From Actinomycetales bacterium (GTDB lineage Bacteria; Actinomycetota; Actinomycetes; Actinomycetales; Kineosporiaceae), in NCBI GenBank assembly GCA_012719445.1, contig JAAYAH010000194.1:1-57613 (forward strand): a stretch of 57,613 bases of DNA, given 5' to 3'. Under the pieces are notes generated by a model. The model was not told the DNA's origin, did not search any database, and saw only the letters and a list, made by a program, of their open reading frames with translations. Position numbers and translations under genes: made by a program. Shown here piece after piece: positions 15,656 to 24,169 of the stretch (position 1 is the first letter of the stretch; every line of letters starts with the position of its first letter).

Positions 15656-16687
15656 ATGACGACCAGGGACCCGACCGACGGTACGACGGGCGGGGCGGGG
15701 AGCACCGCCGTGGCCGGGCCACCGCCGGGCGAGGGCGGCAGGACCCCCCGCCGCCGGTTCCTCCGGACCGCGGTTCTCGGCACGGCGGTCGCCGCCGCCG
15801 TGATCGCCGCTGTGGTCGCCGTCCCGCGCTGCTGCGACGCGGGCGCCGGCGTCCGGGAGACCTACGCGCCGTTGGTGTACCTCGCCTCCGGCGACCCCTA
15901 CCGGCCGATGTCCGCGGAGACCTTCGTCAACCGGTCCCGGTTGCGCTGGTCCCACGACGGCTGCCCGGACGACCAGGTGGCGGCCGCCGGTGCCGTCGAC
16001 GCGGCCCGGCTCGGGTCGGGTGGCTACAGCCACCGGATGAAGAACGTGCTCTGCGTCCACACCGGGGCGACCTACCGGAGCAACGCGCGGACCCGCCCCT
16101 ACGACCTCGTGTCCGACGCCAACGAGGGCTTCCTCCTCGACCTCGACAACGCCGCCCGCCCCGGCAGCACCGGCGCGGCGTCCGTCTACGTCGACTACGT
16201 CGCCGGGGACCACCTCACCTACTGGTTCCTCTACGGGTTCAGCGACGCTCCCGCGGCCTTCGACGTGGTCAACGTGTTCGACCACGAGGGCGACTGGGAA
16301 CGCCTCGCCGTCCGCCTCGACTCCTCCGACAGGCCGGTCACCGTCGCGTACTTCCAGCACAACGGCCACTGCGTGCTGCCGTGGTCGGCGGCTCCGAAGT
16401 CGGGGACCCATCCCGTGGTGTACTCCGCGCGGGGCACCCACGCCTCGTACGCCACCGCCGGTGCGCACCCCATCCCGGTCCCCGTCTACCCGGACCCGGA
16501 CGACGTCACCGACCGGGGGGTCACCTGGTCGACGTGGGACGTCCTGCTCCCGGTCCGGGACCAGCCCTGGTACGGGTACGGGGGTGCCTGGGGGCAGGTG
16601 GGGTCCAGCCGGTACGCCACGGGGCCGCTGGGGCCGAGCGCCTTCAAGTCCCCGGTGCCGTCGAGTTGGACATCGCCCCCCTGCTGA
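15656..16687 (+). CDS. Exported or membrane-anchored Vps62-like protein
   Basis: 343 residues. The N-terminus has RRRFLRT, a twin-arginine-like stretch, then a hydrophobic helix AVLGTAVAAAVIAAVVAV (about residues 42-60), so it is exported or anchored. The body contains DHEGDWERLAVRLDSSDRPV, VAYFQHNGHC and HPVVYSARGTHASYATAG, the motifs of the Vps62/DUF946-type family (HEGDWE, then H.VVY.A.G.HASY). The function of that family in bacteria is unclear. ATG at 15656 follows AAGGGACGGGG. Short copies of GAGCTTCCGC occur upstream of the start. It stands between dnaB and the GGDEF-EAL gene without obvious functional link. Confidence 0.75.
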   Translation: MTTRDPTDGTTGGAGSTAVAGPPPGEGGRTPRRRFLRTAVLGTAVAAAVIAAVVAVPRCCDAGAGVRETYAPLVYLASGDPYRPMSAETFVNRSRLRWSHDGCPDDQVAAAGAVDAARLGSGGYSHRMKNVLCVHTGATYRSNARTRPYDLVSDANEGFLLDLDNAARPGSTGAASVYVDYVAGDHLTYWFLYGFSDAPAAFDVVNVFDHEGDWERLAVRLDSSDRPVTVAYFQHNGHCVLPWSAAPKSGTHPVVYSARGTHASYATAGAHPIPVPVYPDPDDVTDRGVTWSTWDVLLPVRDQPWYGYGGAWGQVGSSRYATGPLGPSAFKSPVPSSWTSPPC

Positions 16688-16871
16688 CGCAAGTGCCCAT
16701 GGCGGGATCGTCCGATCGTCCAGAGATGCCCGCAGTGGGGTACCGCGGCGGGCGATCTGACGTTACGTTCCAACACGAGTTCGCACGGTGATGATCGTGG
16801 TGCTCGTGCCCCCTGGCGCGCCGGCGCCGTACGGGCAGGTCGGGACTGGCGCGGAGTGACGGAGCGGGCTC

Positions 16872-19415
16872 GTGACGGTGTTTCCCGGGGTCTTCGGCGA
16901 CGCCACCTGGTCGTGGCGGCCGGTGGCGCGGGCCCGTGCGTCCTCGAGGACGGCGACCAGGGCGACGCAGAGCCGGAGGGCGGCCAGGGTGGAGCGGGCC
17001 GGGGGGACGGCGATCCGCAGGCTGCGCGCCGTGCAGGGCGCCATCGCCGTCCTCGTCGGGGTGCTCGTCGTGCTGGCGGCCCTGCACGGGGGCGGGCGGG
17101 CTCCGGTCCTGGGGGTGCTCCTCACCGTCGCGATCGGGGTGCTCGGGGTCATCGCCTGCCTGCTGCGTCCCGCGGACGAGCTGGTCACGGCGTGGCGGGT
17201 GCTCGGGCTGTCCGTCGCGGCCTCCGTCGCGGCCAACGTCCACGACGCGGTGCGGGTGGAGCGGCTGCCTGCGGTCCCGCTGCTCTCCCTCACCGACGCC
17301 CTGTTCGCGGTGTCGTACCTGCTCGTCTACGTGGCCCTGGTGCTGCTGCTGCGGGTCCGGGTCGATCGTTTCCTCCCCAGCGTGTGGCTCGACGGCCTGG
17401 TCACCGGGCTCGGGGCCGCCGCGGTGGTCAGCGGGTACGTGTTCGGCCCGCTGCTGGCCGGTCTCGGCCGGGACGAGGAGCGGGTGGCGGTGACCCTGGT
17501 CTACCCGGTGGCGGATCTGCTGCTGCTCGTCGTGTTCGTCAGCAGCGCCGCCGTCCTCCGGGCCCGGTTCGACACCTCGTTCCTGGTGGCGGGGGTCGGT
17601 CTCGTGGTGATGGCGGTCTCCGACGCGCTCTTCCTCTTCCACGGTCCGGCTCCCGGTCACGCCGAGCACGGGGTCGCCGGCGTGCTCGGCGTCGGCGGCA
17701 TCGCCGTCATCGCCCTCGGTGCCGGGCTCGGCAGGTCCTGTGCCGCGGGCGGTCGCCAGGCCGCCGGTGCGCAGCGGGTCCCGCTCGGCCGGCGGGTCGC
17801 GGCGAGGCGGGCGCGGGCCGTGGGCGAGGGACCGGTGTCGCTCCACCCCGTCGGGTCGGCACCCGGGCGGGTGATCGGGATCAAGGTGTCCTGGGGGGTG
17901 CTGGCGCTGCCGGGTGCGGCGACGGTGTCCAGCCTGGCCCTGCTCGCGGTCGGTCCCGGAGGCCGGATGTCCGGGGTGTGCCGGGCGCTCGCCGTCGCCT
18001 GCGTGTTCACCGCCCTGTTCCGGGTGCTGCTGACCTTCCGGGAGATCCGCGATCTGGGCGACGTGCACCGGCAGGCCCGCACCGACGACCTCACCGGGCT
18101 GCCCAACCGGCGGGCGTTCTACGAGCGCTGCGAGGAGGTCCTCGGCGGACCGGGTCATGTCGGGGTGCTGCTGTTCGACCTCGACCGGTTCAAGGAGATC
18201 AACGACTCCCTCGGCCATGCTGCGGGTGACGAGCTCCTGGTGGAGCTCGGACAGCGGCTGCGCGCCGTCCTCGGCGGGCAGGACCTGGTGGCACGTCTGG
18301 GCGGGGACGAGTTCGCCGTCCTCGTGCCGGGACCGGACGAGCAGGCCGCCCTGCGGGTCGCCGGTCTCGTCCAGCAGGCGGTCCAGGAGGAGTTCGTGCT
18401 CGACGCGGTGCGGGTGCACGTCGACGTCAGCATCGGCCTGGCCTGCACCCCGGAGACCGCGCGGACCCGTAGCGAGCTGCTGCGCTGCGCCGACGTCGCC
18501 ATGTACGAGGCGAAGACGGCCCGCACGCCTGTCGTCACCTACACCAGGGCGACGGCCGGACGATCCGCGGAGCGGCTGCGGATCCGGGAGGAGCTGCGCC
18601 GGGTGCTCGCCGGTGCCGCCGATGCCACCGGCCGGCTGGAGGTGCACCTGCAGCCGCAGGCCCGGCTGCGGACCGGAGCGGTCGTCGGGGTCGAGGCCCT
18701 GGTGCGCTGGCGGCATCCGGTCCGCGGGCTGGTCGCCCCGTCCGCCTTCCTCCCGCTCGCCGAGGCCGCCGGGTTCATGGGCGCGCTCACCGAGCGGGTC
18801 CTCGACCTGTCGCTCGCCGCCTGCCGGTCCTGGTGGCAGGCGGGCCACCGGATCCCGGTCTCGGTCAACGTGTCCGCGGCCAACGTGCACGACGCGACCC
18901 TTCCGGACCGGATCGCCGCGGCGCTGGCCGCTCACCGGCTCCCCGCCGGGGCCCTGGTGATCGAGTTGACGGAGGACGGCCTGCTCACGGATCCCGCCAG
19001 AGCCCGCGGGGTGCTCGACGAGGTGCGGTCGCTCGGGGTGCGGGTCTCCATCGACGACTACGGCACCGGGTACTCCTCGTTGGCCTACCTGCGCAACCTC
19101 TCCGTCGACGAGTTGAAGATCGACCGGGTGTTCACCGGAGGGCTGGCCGACCCCGCGGCTGTGGCCATCGTGCAGCACACCGTGAACCTCGGGCACGCCC
19201 TCGGGCTGCAGCTCGTCGCCGAGGGCGTGGAGGATCGGGAGACCCTGGAGATCCTCGCCGAGCTGGGGTGCGACCGCGGCCAGGGGCACCACATCGCCCC
19301 ACCTATGCCCGTGGAACTGCTGCTCCGGTGGCTCGACAGCCGTCCCGGCCTCATCCCGGCGTCGCGTCGCCCGATGGTGCGGATCGTGCCGACTCCGACT
19401 CCGATCGGAGCGTGA
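16872..19415 (+). CDS. Membrane GGDEF-EAL protein (c-di-GMP synthesis/breakdown)
   Basis: 847 residues from GTG 16872. About residues 50-410 hold ten or more hydrophobic segments forming a membrane sensor region. The GGDEF domain follows (DDLTGLPNRRAFYERC; FDLDRFKEINDSLGHAAGD), with an intact GGDEF at 477-481. The EAL domain has EAL at 608-610, NVSAAN, ELTEDG, SIDDYGTGYSSLAYL, LKIDRVF and AEGVED, so all metal and substrate residues are present. The inhibitory RxxD site before GGDEF is absent (GGQD instead). Near the end GCDRGQGHHIAPP has His where Tyr/Leu is usual. It could make or degrade c-di-GMP; which dominates cannot be read from sequence. GGAGCGGG serves as ribosome site. Confidence 0.92.
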   Translation: MTVFPGVFGDATWSWRPVARARASSRTATRATQSRRAARVERAGGTAIRRLRAVQGAIAVLVGVLVVLAALHGGGRAPVLGVLLTVAIGVLGVIACLLRPADELVTAWRVLGLSVAASVAANVHDAVRVERLPAVPLLSLTDALFAVSYLLVYVALVLLLRVRVDRFLPSVWLDGLVTGLGAAAVVSGYVFGPLLAGLGRDEERVAVTLVYPVADLLLLVVFVSSAAVLRARFDTSFLVAGVGLVVMAVSDALFLFHGPAPGHAEHGVAGVLGVGGIAVIALGAGLGRSCAAGGRQAAGAQRVPLGRRVAARRARAVGEGPVSLHPVGSAPGRVIGIKVSWGVLALPGAATVSSLALLAVGPGGRMSGVCRALAVACVFTALFRVLLTFREIRDLGDVHRQARTDDLTGLPNRRAFYERCEEVLGGPGHVGVLLFDLDRFKEINDSLGHAAGDELLVELGQRLRAVLGGQDLVARLGGDEFAVLVPGPDEQAALRVAGLVQQAVQEEFVLDAVRVHVDVSIGLACTPETARTRSELLRCADVAMYEAKTARTPVVTYTRATAGRSAERLRIREELRRVLAGAADATGRLEVHLQPQARLRTGAVVGVEALVRWRHPVRGLVAPSAFLPLAEAAGFMGALTERVLDLSLAACRSWWQAGHRIPVSVNVSAANVHDATLPDRIAAALAAHRLPAGALVIELTEDGLLTDPARARGVLDEVRSLGVRVSIDDYGTGYSSLAYLRNLSVDELKIDRVFTGGLADPAAVAIVQHTVNLGHALGLQLVAEGVEDRETLEILAELGCDRGQGHHIAPPMPVELLLRWLDSRPGLIPASRRPMVRIVPTPTPIGA

Positions 19416-19448
19416 GACCAGTCCGCAGCGGAGCAAACACATATTGTG

Positions 19449-19475
19449 ACGGGTGACGCCTCAATCACCACCCGT
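19449..19475. promoter_or_regulatory. Inverted repeat upstream of the GH3 gene
   Basis: ACGGGTG and CACCCGT, 13 bp apart, about 100 bp before the beta-glucosidase start. It is either the terminator of the GGDEF-EAL gene or an operator of the GH3 gene. No CebR-type palindrome is seen here. Confidence 0.4.
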
Positions 19476-19576
19476 GATGACGTGGCCGCGCACTGTCTGC
19501 GTTCCCGTGGACCAGTCGGTCGGTCGTCCGGGCCCGATCGAGTCGTCCAGGACCCGAGCATCCGGAGGACGTCACC

Positions 19577-22303
19577 ATGCCCGAGACCGTCGTGGGACGG
19601 GAGTCGACACCGCACGATCGCGTACCCGGTCAGGGAGGTGAGCCAGGTTGGCCGGGTCCCGGCCGCGCGGGTTCCGACAGCACCGCGCCCGACCGGTCCG
19701 GCGCCGTCCACCCCGGCACCCTGTCCGAGACCGAGCTGGACCGGGTGCTGCGGGAGCGGCTGTCCCGCCTGGACCTGGAGCGTAAGGTCCGGCTGCTGAC
19801 CGGGGTCGACTTCTGGGCCCTGTACGCCGAGCCGGAGGCCGGGCTGCGCCCGATGGTGCTCTCCGACGGCCCGGCAGGGGTCAGGGGGGTGGTCTGGGAC
19901 GAGCGGGACACCTCGACGAACATCCCGTCGGCCACGGCACTCGCCGCGTCCTGGGACGTCGAACGGGTGCAGCGGCTGGGACTGCTCATCGCCGCCGAGG
20001 CCAGGACCAAGGGGGTGCACGTCCTGCTCGCCCCCACCGTGAACCTGCACCGCACCCCCTACGGCGGCCGGCACTTCGAGTGCTACAGCGAGGACCCGTT
20101 GCTGTCGGCGGCGATGGGCGCGGCGTTCGTGCGCGGCGTCCAGGCCGGCGGGGTCGCCGCGACGGTGAAGCACTTCGTCGCCAACGACTCCGAGACCCAG
20201 CGGATGACGGTGAACGCGATCGTCGACGAGCGGGCGCTGCGGGAGCTGTACCTCGCCCCGTTCGAGGTCATCGTGCGCGAGGCCGGGGTGTGGGCGGTGA
20301 TGGCCGCCTACAACCAGGTCAACGGCATCACCATGACCGAGTCGCCGCTGCTGCGTGAGGTGCTCAAGGACGAGTGGGGCTTCGACGGGCTGGTCATGTC
20401 CGACTGGAGCGCCGCCCGCACCACCGACGCCTCCGCGTCCGCCGCCCTCGACCTGCTCATGCCCGGACCGAGAAGCCCGTGGAACGACGCGCTCGTCGAG
20501 GCCGTCCGCGCCGGTCGTGTGCCCGAGAGCGCCGTGGACGACAAGGTGCTCCGGCTGCTGCGCCTCGCCGCACGGGTCGGCGCCCTCGACGGCGTCCCCG
20601 CGGGCACGATCCCGGCCGTCCCGGCTCCGGGCACCGAGGCCGCCGAGGTGCGCGCCGCCGCGGCAGCGGGCATGGTCCTGGTGCGCAACGCTGGTGTCCC
20701 TGCCGGTGTCGAGGCCGGTGTCGAGATCGACGGCGGACCCGGGGGGTCGGCAGCCGCCCGGTCCGGGGCCGAGGGGGGTCCCGCGGCTCCACTGCTTCCG
20801 CTGGACGCCAGCCGGCTGCGCAGGCTGGCCGTCGTCGGGCCCAACGCCGCGGTCGCCAGGACCCTCGGCGGCGGCAGCGCCACGGTGTACCCGCCGTACA
20901 CGGTCTCGCCGCTGGCCGGGCTGGTCGCGGCGCTCGGGCCGGACGTCCGGGTCGACACGTGTCCCGGCGTGAGCCTCGAGACCCGGATCCCGCCCGCCCC
21001 GCAGGAACTGCTGCGCCGTCCCGACGGCGCGGGCGAGGGCCTCGACGTGGAGTTCTTCGACGCCGAGGGCACCCTCCTCGCCCGGAGCTACCGGAAGACC
21101 GGCTCCTTCGCCTGGCTGGGCCGGTTCGAGGGGATCCCGGCCGCCCTGGTGAGCCGGATCGAGGTCCGGGGCCGGATCCGGGCACCGGAGGCGGGGGAGT
21201 ACCGGATCGCCGTCTCCGGGCTCGGTCTCGTCTCGCTCACCCTGGGCGGTCGCACCGTCGTCGACACCCGGGTCGAGCTGCCACCCGGCGCCGACGTGCA
21301 CGAGGGGTTCAGCGTCGTTCCGCAGCCGGGGACGACCGTGCGGCTGGACGCCGGCGAGGAGCTCGACCTGGTCATGATCCGCGACCTGGAGCCGGAGTCC
21401 GGCAAGGACGAGATCCAGAGCGCCTTCTTCCAGCTCAACATCGCCCCGGTGACGCCATCGGACGACGAGCTGCTGGCCAGGGCCGAGGAGCTGGCCCGCG
21501 AGGCGGACGCGGTGGTGGTCGTCGTCGGCACCACCGAGGAGGTCGAGAGCGAGGGCTTCGACCGGCGGACCCTCGCCCTGCCCGGACGCCAGGACGAGCT
21601 GGTGCACCGGATGGCGGTCGCCAACCCGCGCACCGTCGTCGTGGTCAACTCCGGGGCCCCGGTGCTGACGCCGTGGCGGGACGAGATCGGCGCCGTGCTG
21701 CTGTCCTGGTTCGGCGGGCAGGAGTACGGCAACGCGCTCGCCGACGTCCTGCTCGGTCGCACCGAGCCGGGGGGCAGGCTGCCGACCACGTGGCCGGTCA
21801 CCGAGGCCGACCCGCTGCCCTCGCCGGCTCCGGTGGACGGGGTGCTGGAGTACACCGAGTCGATCCACCTCGGTCACCGGGCGTTCGAACGGGCAGGGGC
21901 CGAGCCCGCCTTCCCGTTCGGTCACGGGCTCGGCTACACCACCTGGGAGTACCTCGGCCTCGACGCCCCGGTCCGGCAGTCGCCGGGTCACGACACCGTG
22001 GTGACGGTGCGGCTGCGCAACAGCGGGACCAGGCGGGGACGTGAGGTCGTCCAGGTGTACGCCTCCCGGGCGGCGAGCGGGGTGGACCGCCCGACTCGGT
22101 GGCTGGTCGGGTTCGCCCTGGTCGCTGGGGCTCCCGGGGAGCAGGTCTCGGTCGCGGTGCCGATCCGGTCGCGGGCGTTCGAGCACTGGGACGTCGCGAC
22201 GTCCGGGTGGGTCACCGAGCCGGGGGTCTTCACCCTGCACGCCGGCCGGTCCAGCGCCGACCTGCCGCTGTCGGTGGACCTGGAGCTGACGAGTACACCG
22301 TGA
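19577..22303 (+). CDS. Beta-glucosidase, glycoside hydrolase family 3 with PA14 domain
   Basis: 908 residues, no signal peptide, probably cytoplasmic. The GH3 N-terminal domain shows MVLSDGPAGVRG, GRHFECYSEDPLLSAAMGAA and KHFVANDSE. The nucleophile lies in GLVMSDWSA (Asp276). The GH3 C-terminal domain starts near residue 355 and is interrupted by a PA14 module (about 489-605, EFFDAEGTLLARSYRKTGSF onward), then continues with FGGQEYGNALADVLLGRTEP GGRLPTTWP. A fibronectin-III-like end (YTTWEYLGLD...) closes the protein. This layout matches bacterial BglX-type beta-glucosidases with PA14. It would hydrolyse cellobiose, gentiobiose or plant glucosides. The ATG at 19577 has GGAGGACG upstream. A very strong terminator follows. 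Confidence 0.94.
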   Translation: MPETVVGRESTPHDRVPGQGGEPGWPGPGRAGSDSTAPDRSGAVHPGTLSETELDRVLRERLSRLDLERKVRLLTGVDFWALYAEPEAGLRPMVLSDGPAGVRGVVWDERDTSTNIPSATALAASWDVERVQRLGLLIAAEARTKGVHVLLAPTVNLHRTPYGGRHFECYSEDPLLSAAMGAAFVRGVQAGGVAATVKHFVANDSETQRMTVNAIVDERALRELYLAPFEVIVREAGVWAVMAAYNQVNGITMTESPLLREVLKDEWGFDGLVMSDWSAARTTDASASAALDLLMPGPRSPWNDALVEAVRAGRVPESAVDDKVLRLLRLAARVGALDGVPAGTIPAVPAPGTEAAEVRAAAAAGMVLVRNAGVPAGVEAGVEIDGGPGGSAAARSGAEGGPAAPLLPLDASRLRRLAVVGPNAAVARTLGGGSATVYPPYTVSPLAGLVAALGPDVRVDTCPGVSLETRIPPAPQELLRRPDGAGEGLDVEFFDAEGTLLARSYRKTGSFAWLGRFEGIPAALVSRIEVRGRIRAPEAGEYRIAVSGLGLVSLTLGGRTVVDTRVELPPGADVHEGFSVVPQPGTTVRLDAGEELDLVMIRDLEPESGKDEIQSAFFQLNIAPVTPSDDELLARAEELAREADAVVVVVGTTEEVESEGFDRRTLALPGRQDELVHRMAVANPRTVVVVNSGAPVLTPWRDEIGAVLLSWFGGQEYGNALADVLLGRTEPGGRLPTTWPVTEADPLPSPAPVDGVLEYTESIHLGHRAFERAGAEPAFPFGHGLGYTTWEYLGLDAPVRQSPGHDTVVTVRLRNSGTRRGREVVQVYASRAASGVDRPTRWLVGFALVAGAPGEQVSVAVPIRSRAFEHWDVATSGWVTEPGVFTLHAGRSSADLPLSVDLELTSTP

Positions 22304-22310
22304 GATCACC

Positions 22311-22351
22311 GGCCACGGACGACCGGACCGTCGGTCCGGTCGTCCGTGGCC
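22311..22351. terminator. Bidirectional terminator between GH3 and racemase genes
   Basis: Perfect 19-bp stem starting GGCCACGGACGACCGGAC, with a 3-nt loop GTC. An outer pair GATCACC (22304-22310) / GGTGATC flanks it. It lies between two convergent genes and can stop transcription from both sides. Confidence 0.9.
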
Positions 22352-22406
22352 CCGAGACGGTGATCACGGGACAGGGAAGACGGGACAGGGAAGAGCGGGA
22401 GCGTTC

Positions 22407-23102
22407 TCAGCTCGCGGCCAGGGCGGCGTCGACGGCTGCCATCGCGTGCAGCCGGGTGGTCGGGAACAGCCGCCACCGGGGGTCGTCCGGGTCGAGCAGC
22501 AGCTCGATCTCGGTGCAGCCGAGGACGATCCCCTCGACCCCCTGGTCGACCAGCCGGTCGACGACGCCCTCGTAGCGCTGCCGGGAGGTGGGGGACACCA
22601 CCCCTCGGACCAGCTCGTCCATGATCACGGCGTGCACGGTGTCGCGGTCGGTCGCCCCGGGGACGACGACGTCCAGCCCGTTCGCGGCCAGGGCGTCCCG
22701 GTAGAACTCCTGCTCCATGGTGAACCGGGTGCCGAGCAGCCCGACCCGCCGGACCCCGGCGGCGACAGCCGCACCGGCGACAGCCTCGGCGATGGGCAGG
22801 AACCTCGCCGAGGTCGCCGCGGCGATCCGGTCGGCGACCCGGTGCATGGTGTTCGTGCAGAGCAGGACGATCTCCGCACCGGCGGCCTCGGTCCGTCGCG
22901 CGGCGTCGGCCAGCACCTCCGCGAGCCCGTCCCAGTCCTCGGCGACGAGCAGGGTCGAGGCCTCGTGCCAGTCGAGGGTCCAGTGCACGAGCCGGGGTGA
23001 GTGGTCGCGGCCGAGCCGGTGCCGGACCTCGGCGACGATGACCCGTTCGTAGGCCATCGAGGACTCGATGCTCATCCCGCCGATCAAACCGATCCGTCGC
23101 AT
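22407..23102 (-). CDS. Aspartate/glutamate racemase family protein
   Basis: 231 residues of the PLP-independent Asp/Glu racemase family (RacX/YgeA type). It opens MRRIGLIGGMSIESSMAYER, the family's first strand and loop. Both catalytic cysteines are present: Cys82 in VLLCTNTMH and Cys196 in IVLGCTEIELL. It probably interconverts L- and D-forms of an acidic or broad-spectrum amino acid for cell-wall or stationary-phase use. The ATG at 23102 is the natural start; in-frame sequence further upstream has no family content. It is convergent with the GH3 gene. Confidence 0.92.
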   Translation of the reverse strand: MRRIGLIGGMSIESSMAYERVIVAEVRHRLGRDHSPRLVHWTLDWHEASTLLVAEDWDGLAEVLADAARRTEAAGAEIVLLCTNTMHRVADRIAAATSARFLPIAEAVAGAAVAAGVRRVGLLGTRFTMEQEFYRDALAANGLDVVVPGATDRDTVHAVIMDELVRGVVSPTSRQRYEGVVDRLVDQGVEGIVLGCTEIELLLDPDDPRWRLFPTTRLHAMAAVDAALAAS

Positions 23103-23152
23103 GGAGCGACCCTACGGATCCGGGCACCGGCCGGCACCGGGGTTTCCGGTCG

Positions 23153-23238
23153 GGGTGCCTCGCCGTGCGGGTGAGGGCGGGGACGGGATCACGGCGGCGG
23201 GTCTCCACCGGGTGCCTCGCCGTGCGGGTGAGGGCGGG
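23153..23238. repeat. Two direct 29-bp repeats between racemase and NimA-like genes
   Basis: A 29-bp sequence beginning GGGTGCCTCGCCGTGCGGGT occurs at 23153-23181 and again, identical, at 23210-23238, a 57-bp period. They lie in the divergent promoter region; the second is followed by TAGCGT (23251-23256), a -10-like hexamer of the downstream gene. Confidence 0.85.
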
Positions 23239-23286
23239 AGGCAGGCCGGGTAGCGTCGTGGGCGAGTCCGTGGAAGGAGCCGACAG

Positions 23287-23973
23287 GTGACCACCAGCGA
23301 GGGAGCGGCGCGGCGGGACGGCGAGTTCCCGGTGACGACCAGGACGACGCCCAGCCGCAGGCGGGACCGGGTCCGCCACGAGGTGACCCCGGTGCACGCC
23401 GTCCTCGACGAGGCGCTGGTCTGCCACCTGGGCTTCGTCGTCGACGGCGAGCCGGTGGTGCTGCCGTTCCTGCACACCCGCCTCGGGGAGAACCTGTACC
23501 TGCACACCTCCTCCGGGAGCAGGCTGACCCGGTCGGTGCCGCCCGAGGGCCTTCCGGTGTGTCTCACCGTGACCCTGCTCGACGGGCTGGTCCTCGCCCG
23601 CAGCCAGTTCCACCACTCGCTGAACTACCGCAGCGTGGTCGTCCACGGCCGGGCCCACCGCGTCGAGGACCCCGAGGAACTGGTCGCCGCGTTGACCGCC
23701 CTGGTCGAGCACGTCGTCCCCGGACGCTCCGCCGCCAGCCGTCCCGGCAGCGCGCGGGAGCTCGCGGCCACCGCGGTGCTCAGGGTGCCGCTGGCCGAGG
23801 CGTCGCTGAAGGCCCGCAGCGGCCCGCCCGCCGACGACCCCGCCGACGCGGACCTGCCGTACTGGGCCGGGGTCGTCCCGGTGTCGACGGTCCTCGGCCC
23901 TCCCGAGCCGGCCCCGGACCTCGATCCGGCCGTGCCGCTCCCCGACCACGTGGCCGGGTACCGCAGCCGGTGA
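23287..23973 (+). CDS. FMN-binding pyridoxamine-5'-phosphate-oxidase-like protein (NimA-like)
   Basis: 228 residues with the split-barrel flavin fold: HAVLDEALVCHLGFVVDGEP VVLPFLHTRLGENLYLHTSS, then GLPVCLTVTLLDGLVLARSQ and FHHSLNYRSVVVHGRAHRVE. This pattern is that of the pyridoxamine-5'-phosphate-oxidase-related / NimA group, which binds FMN or related flavins and may detoxify nitro or quinone compounds. The GTG at 23287 has GGAAGGAG upstream. The substrate is not evident. It is divergent from the racemase gene across the 29-bp repeats. Confidence 0.88.
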   Translation: MTTSEGAARRDGEFPVTTRTTPSRRRDRVRHEVTPVHAVLDEALVCHLGFVVDGEPVVLPFLHTRLGENLYLHTSSGSRLTRSVPPEGLPVCLTVTLLDGLVLARSQFHHSLNYRSVVVHGRAHRVEDPEELVAALTALVEHVVPGRSAASRPGSARELAATAVLRVPLAEASLKARSGPPADDPADADLPYWAGVVPVSTVLGPPEPAPDLDPAVPLPDHVAGYRSR

Positions 23974-24169
23974 CCGGTGGTGCCCGCCCGGGGCCGTGGC
24001 GGCATCCGGGTGAGCGACCCGTCACCGGTGCGGCGACCGCTCACCCGGGTGGCGCAGTCATTCGTCACCCGAGTGCCTCAAGTCCGTGCCTCGCCGTGAC
24101 GATGCCTACACCGATGTCATACGACGAGGTCGACCGGAGCGGACGGCGTCCGGGACGGGGGTGGGGACC

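Noticed and set aside
16644-19442. A 932-codon minus-strand frame opposite the GGDEF-EAL gene
   Set aside because: Same GC-driven shadow effect; no recognisable motif and no ribosome site.
19085-22309. A 1074-codon open frame on the minus strand opposite the GH3 gene
   Set aside because: It is an artefact of very high GC coding in the opposite frame; the translation is Arg/Gly/Pro/His-rich without domains, while the plus strand encodes a complete GH3 enzyme.
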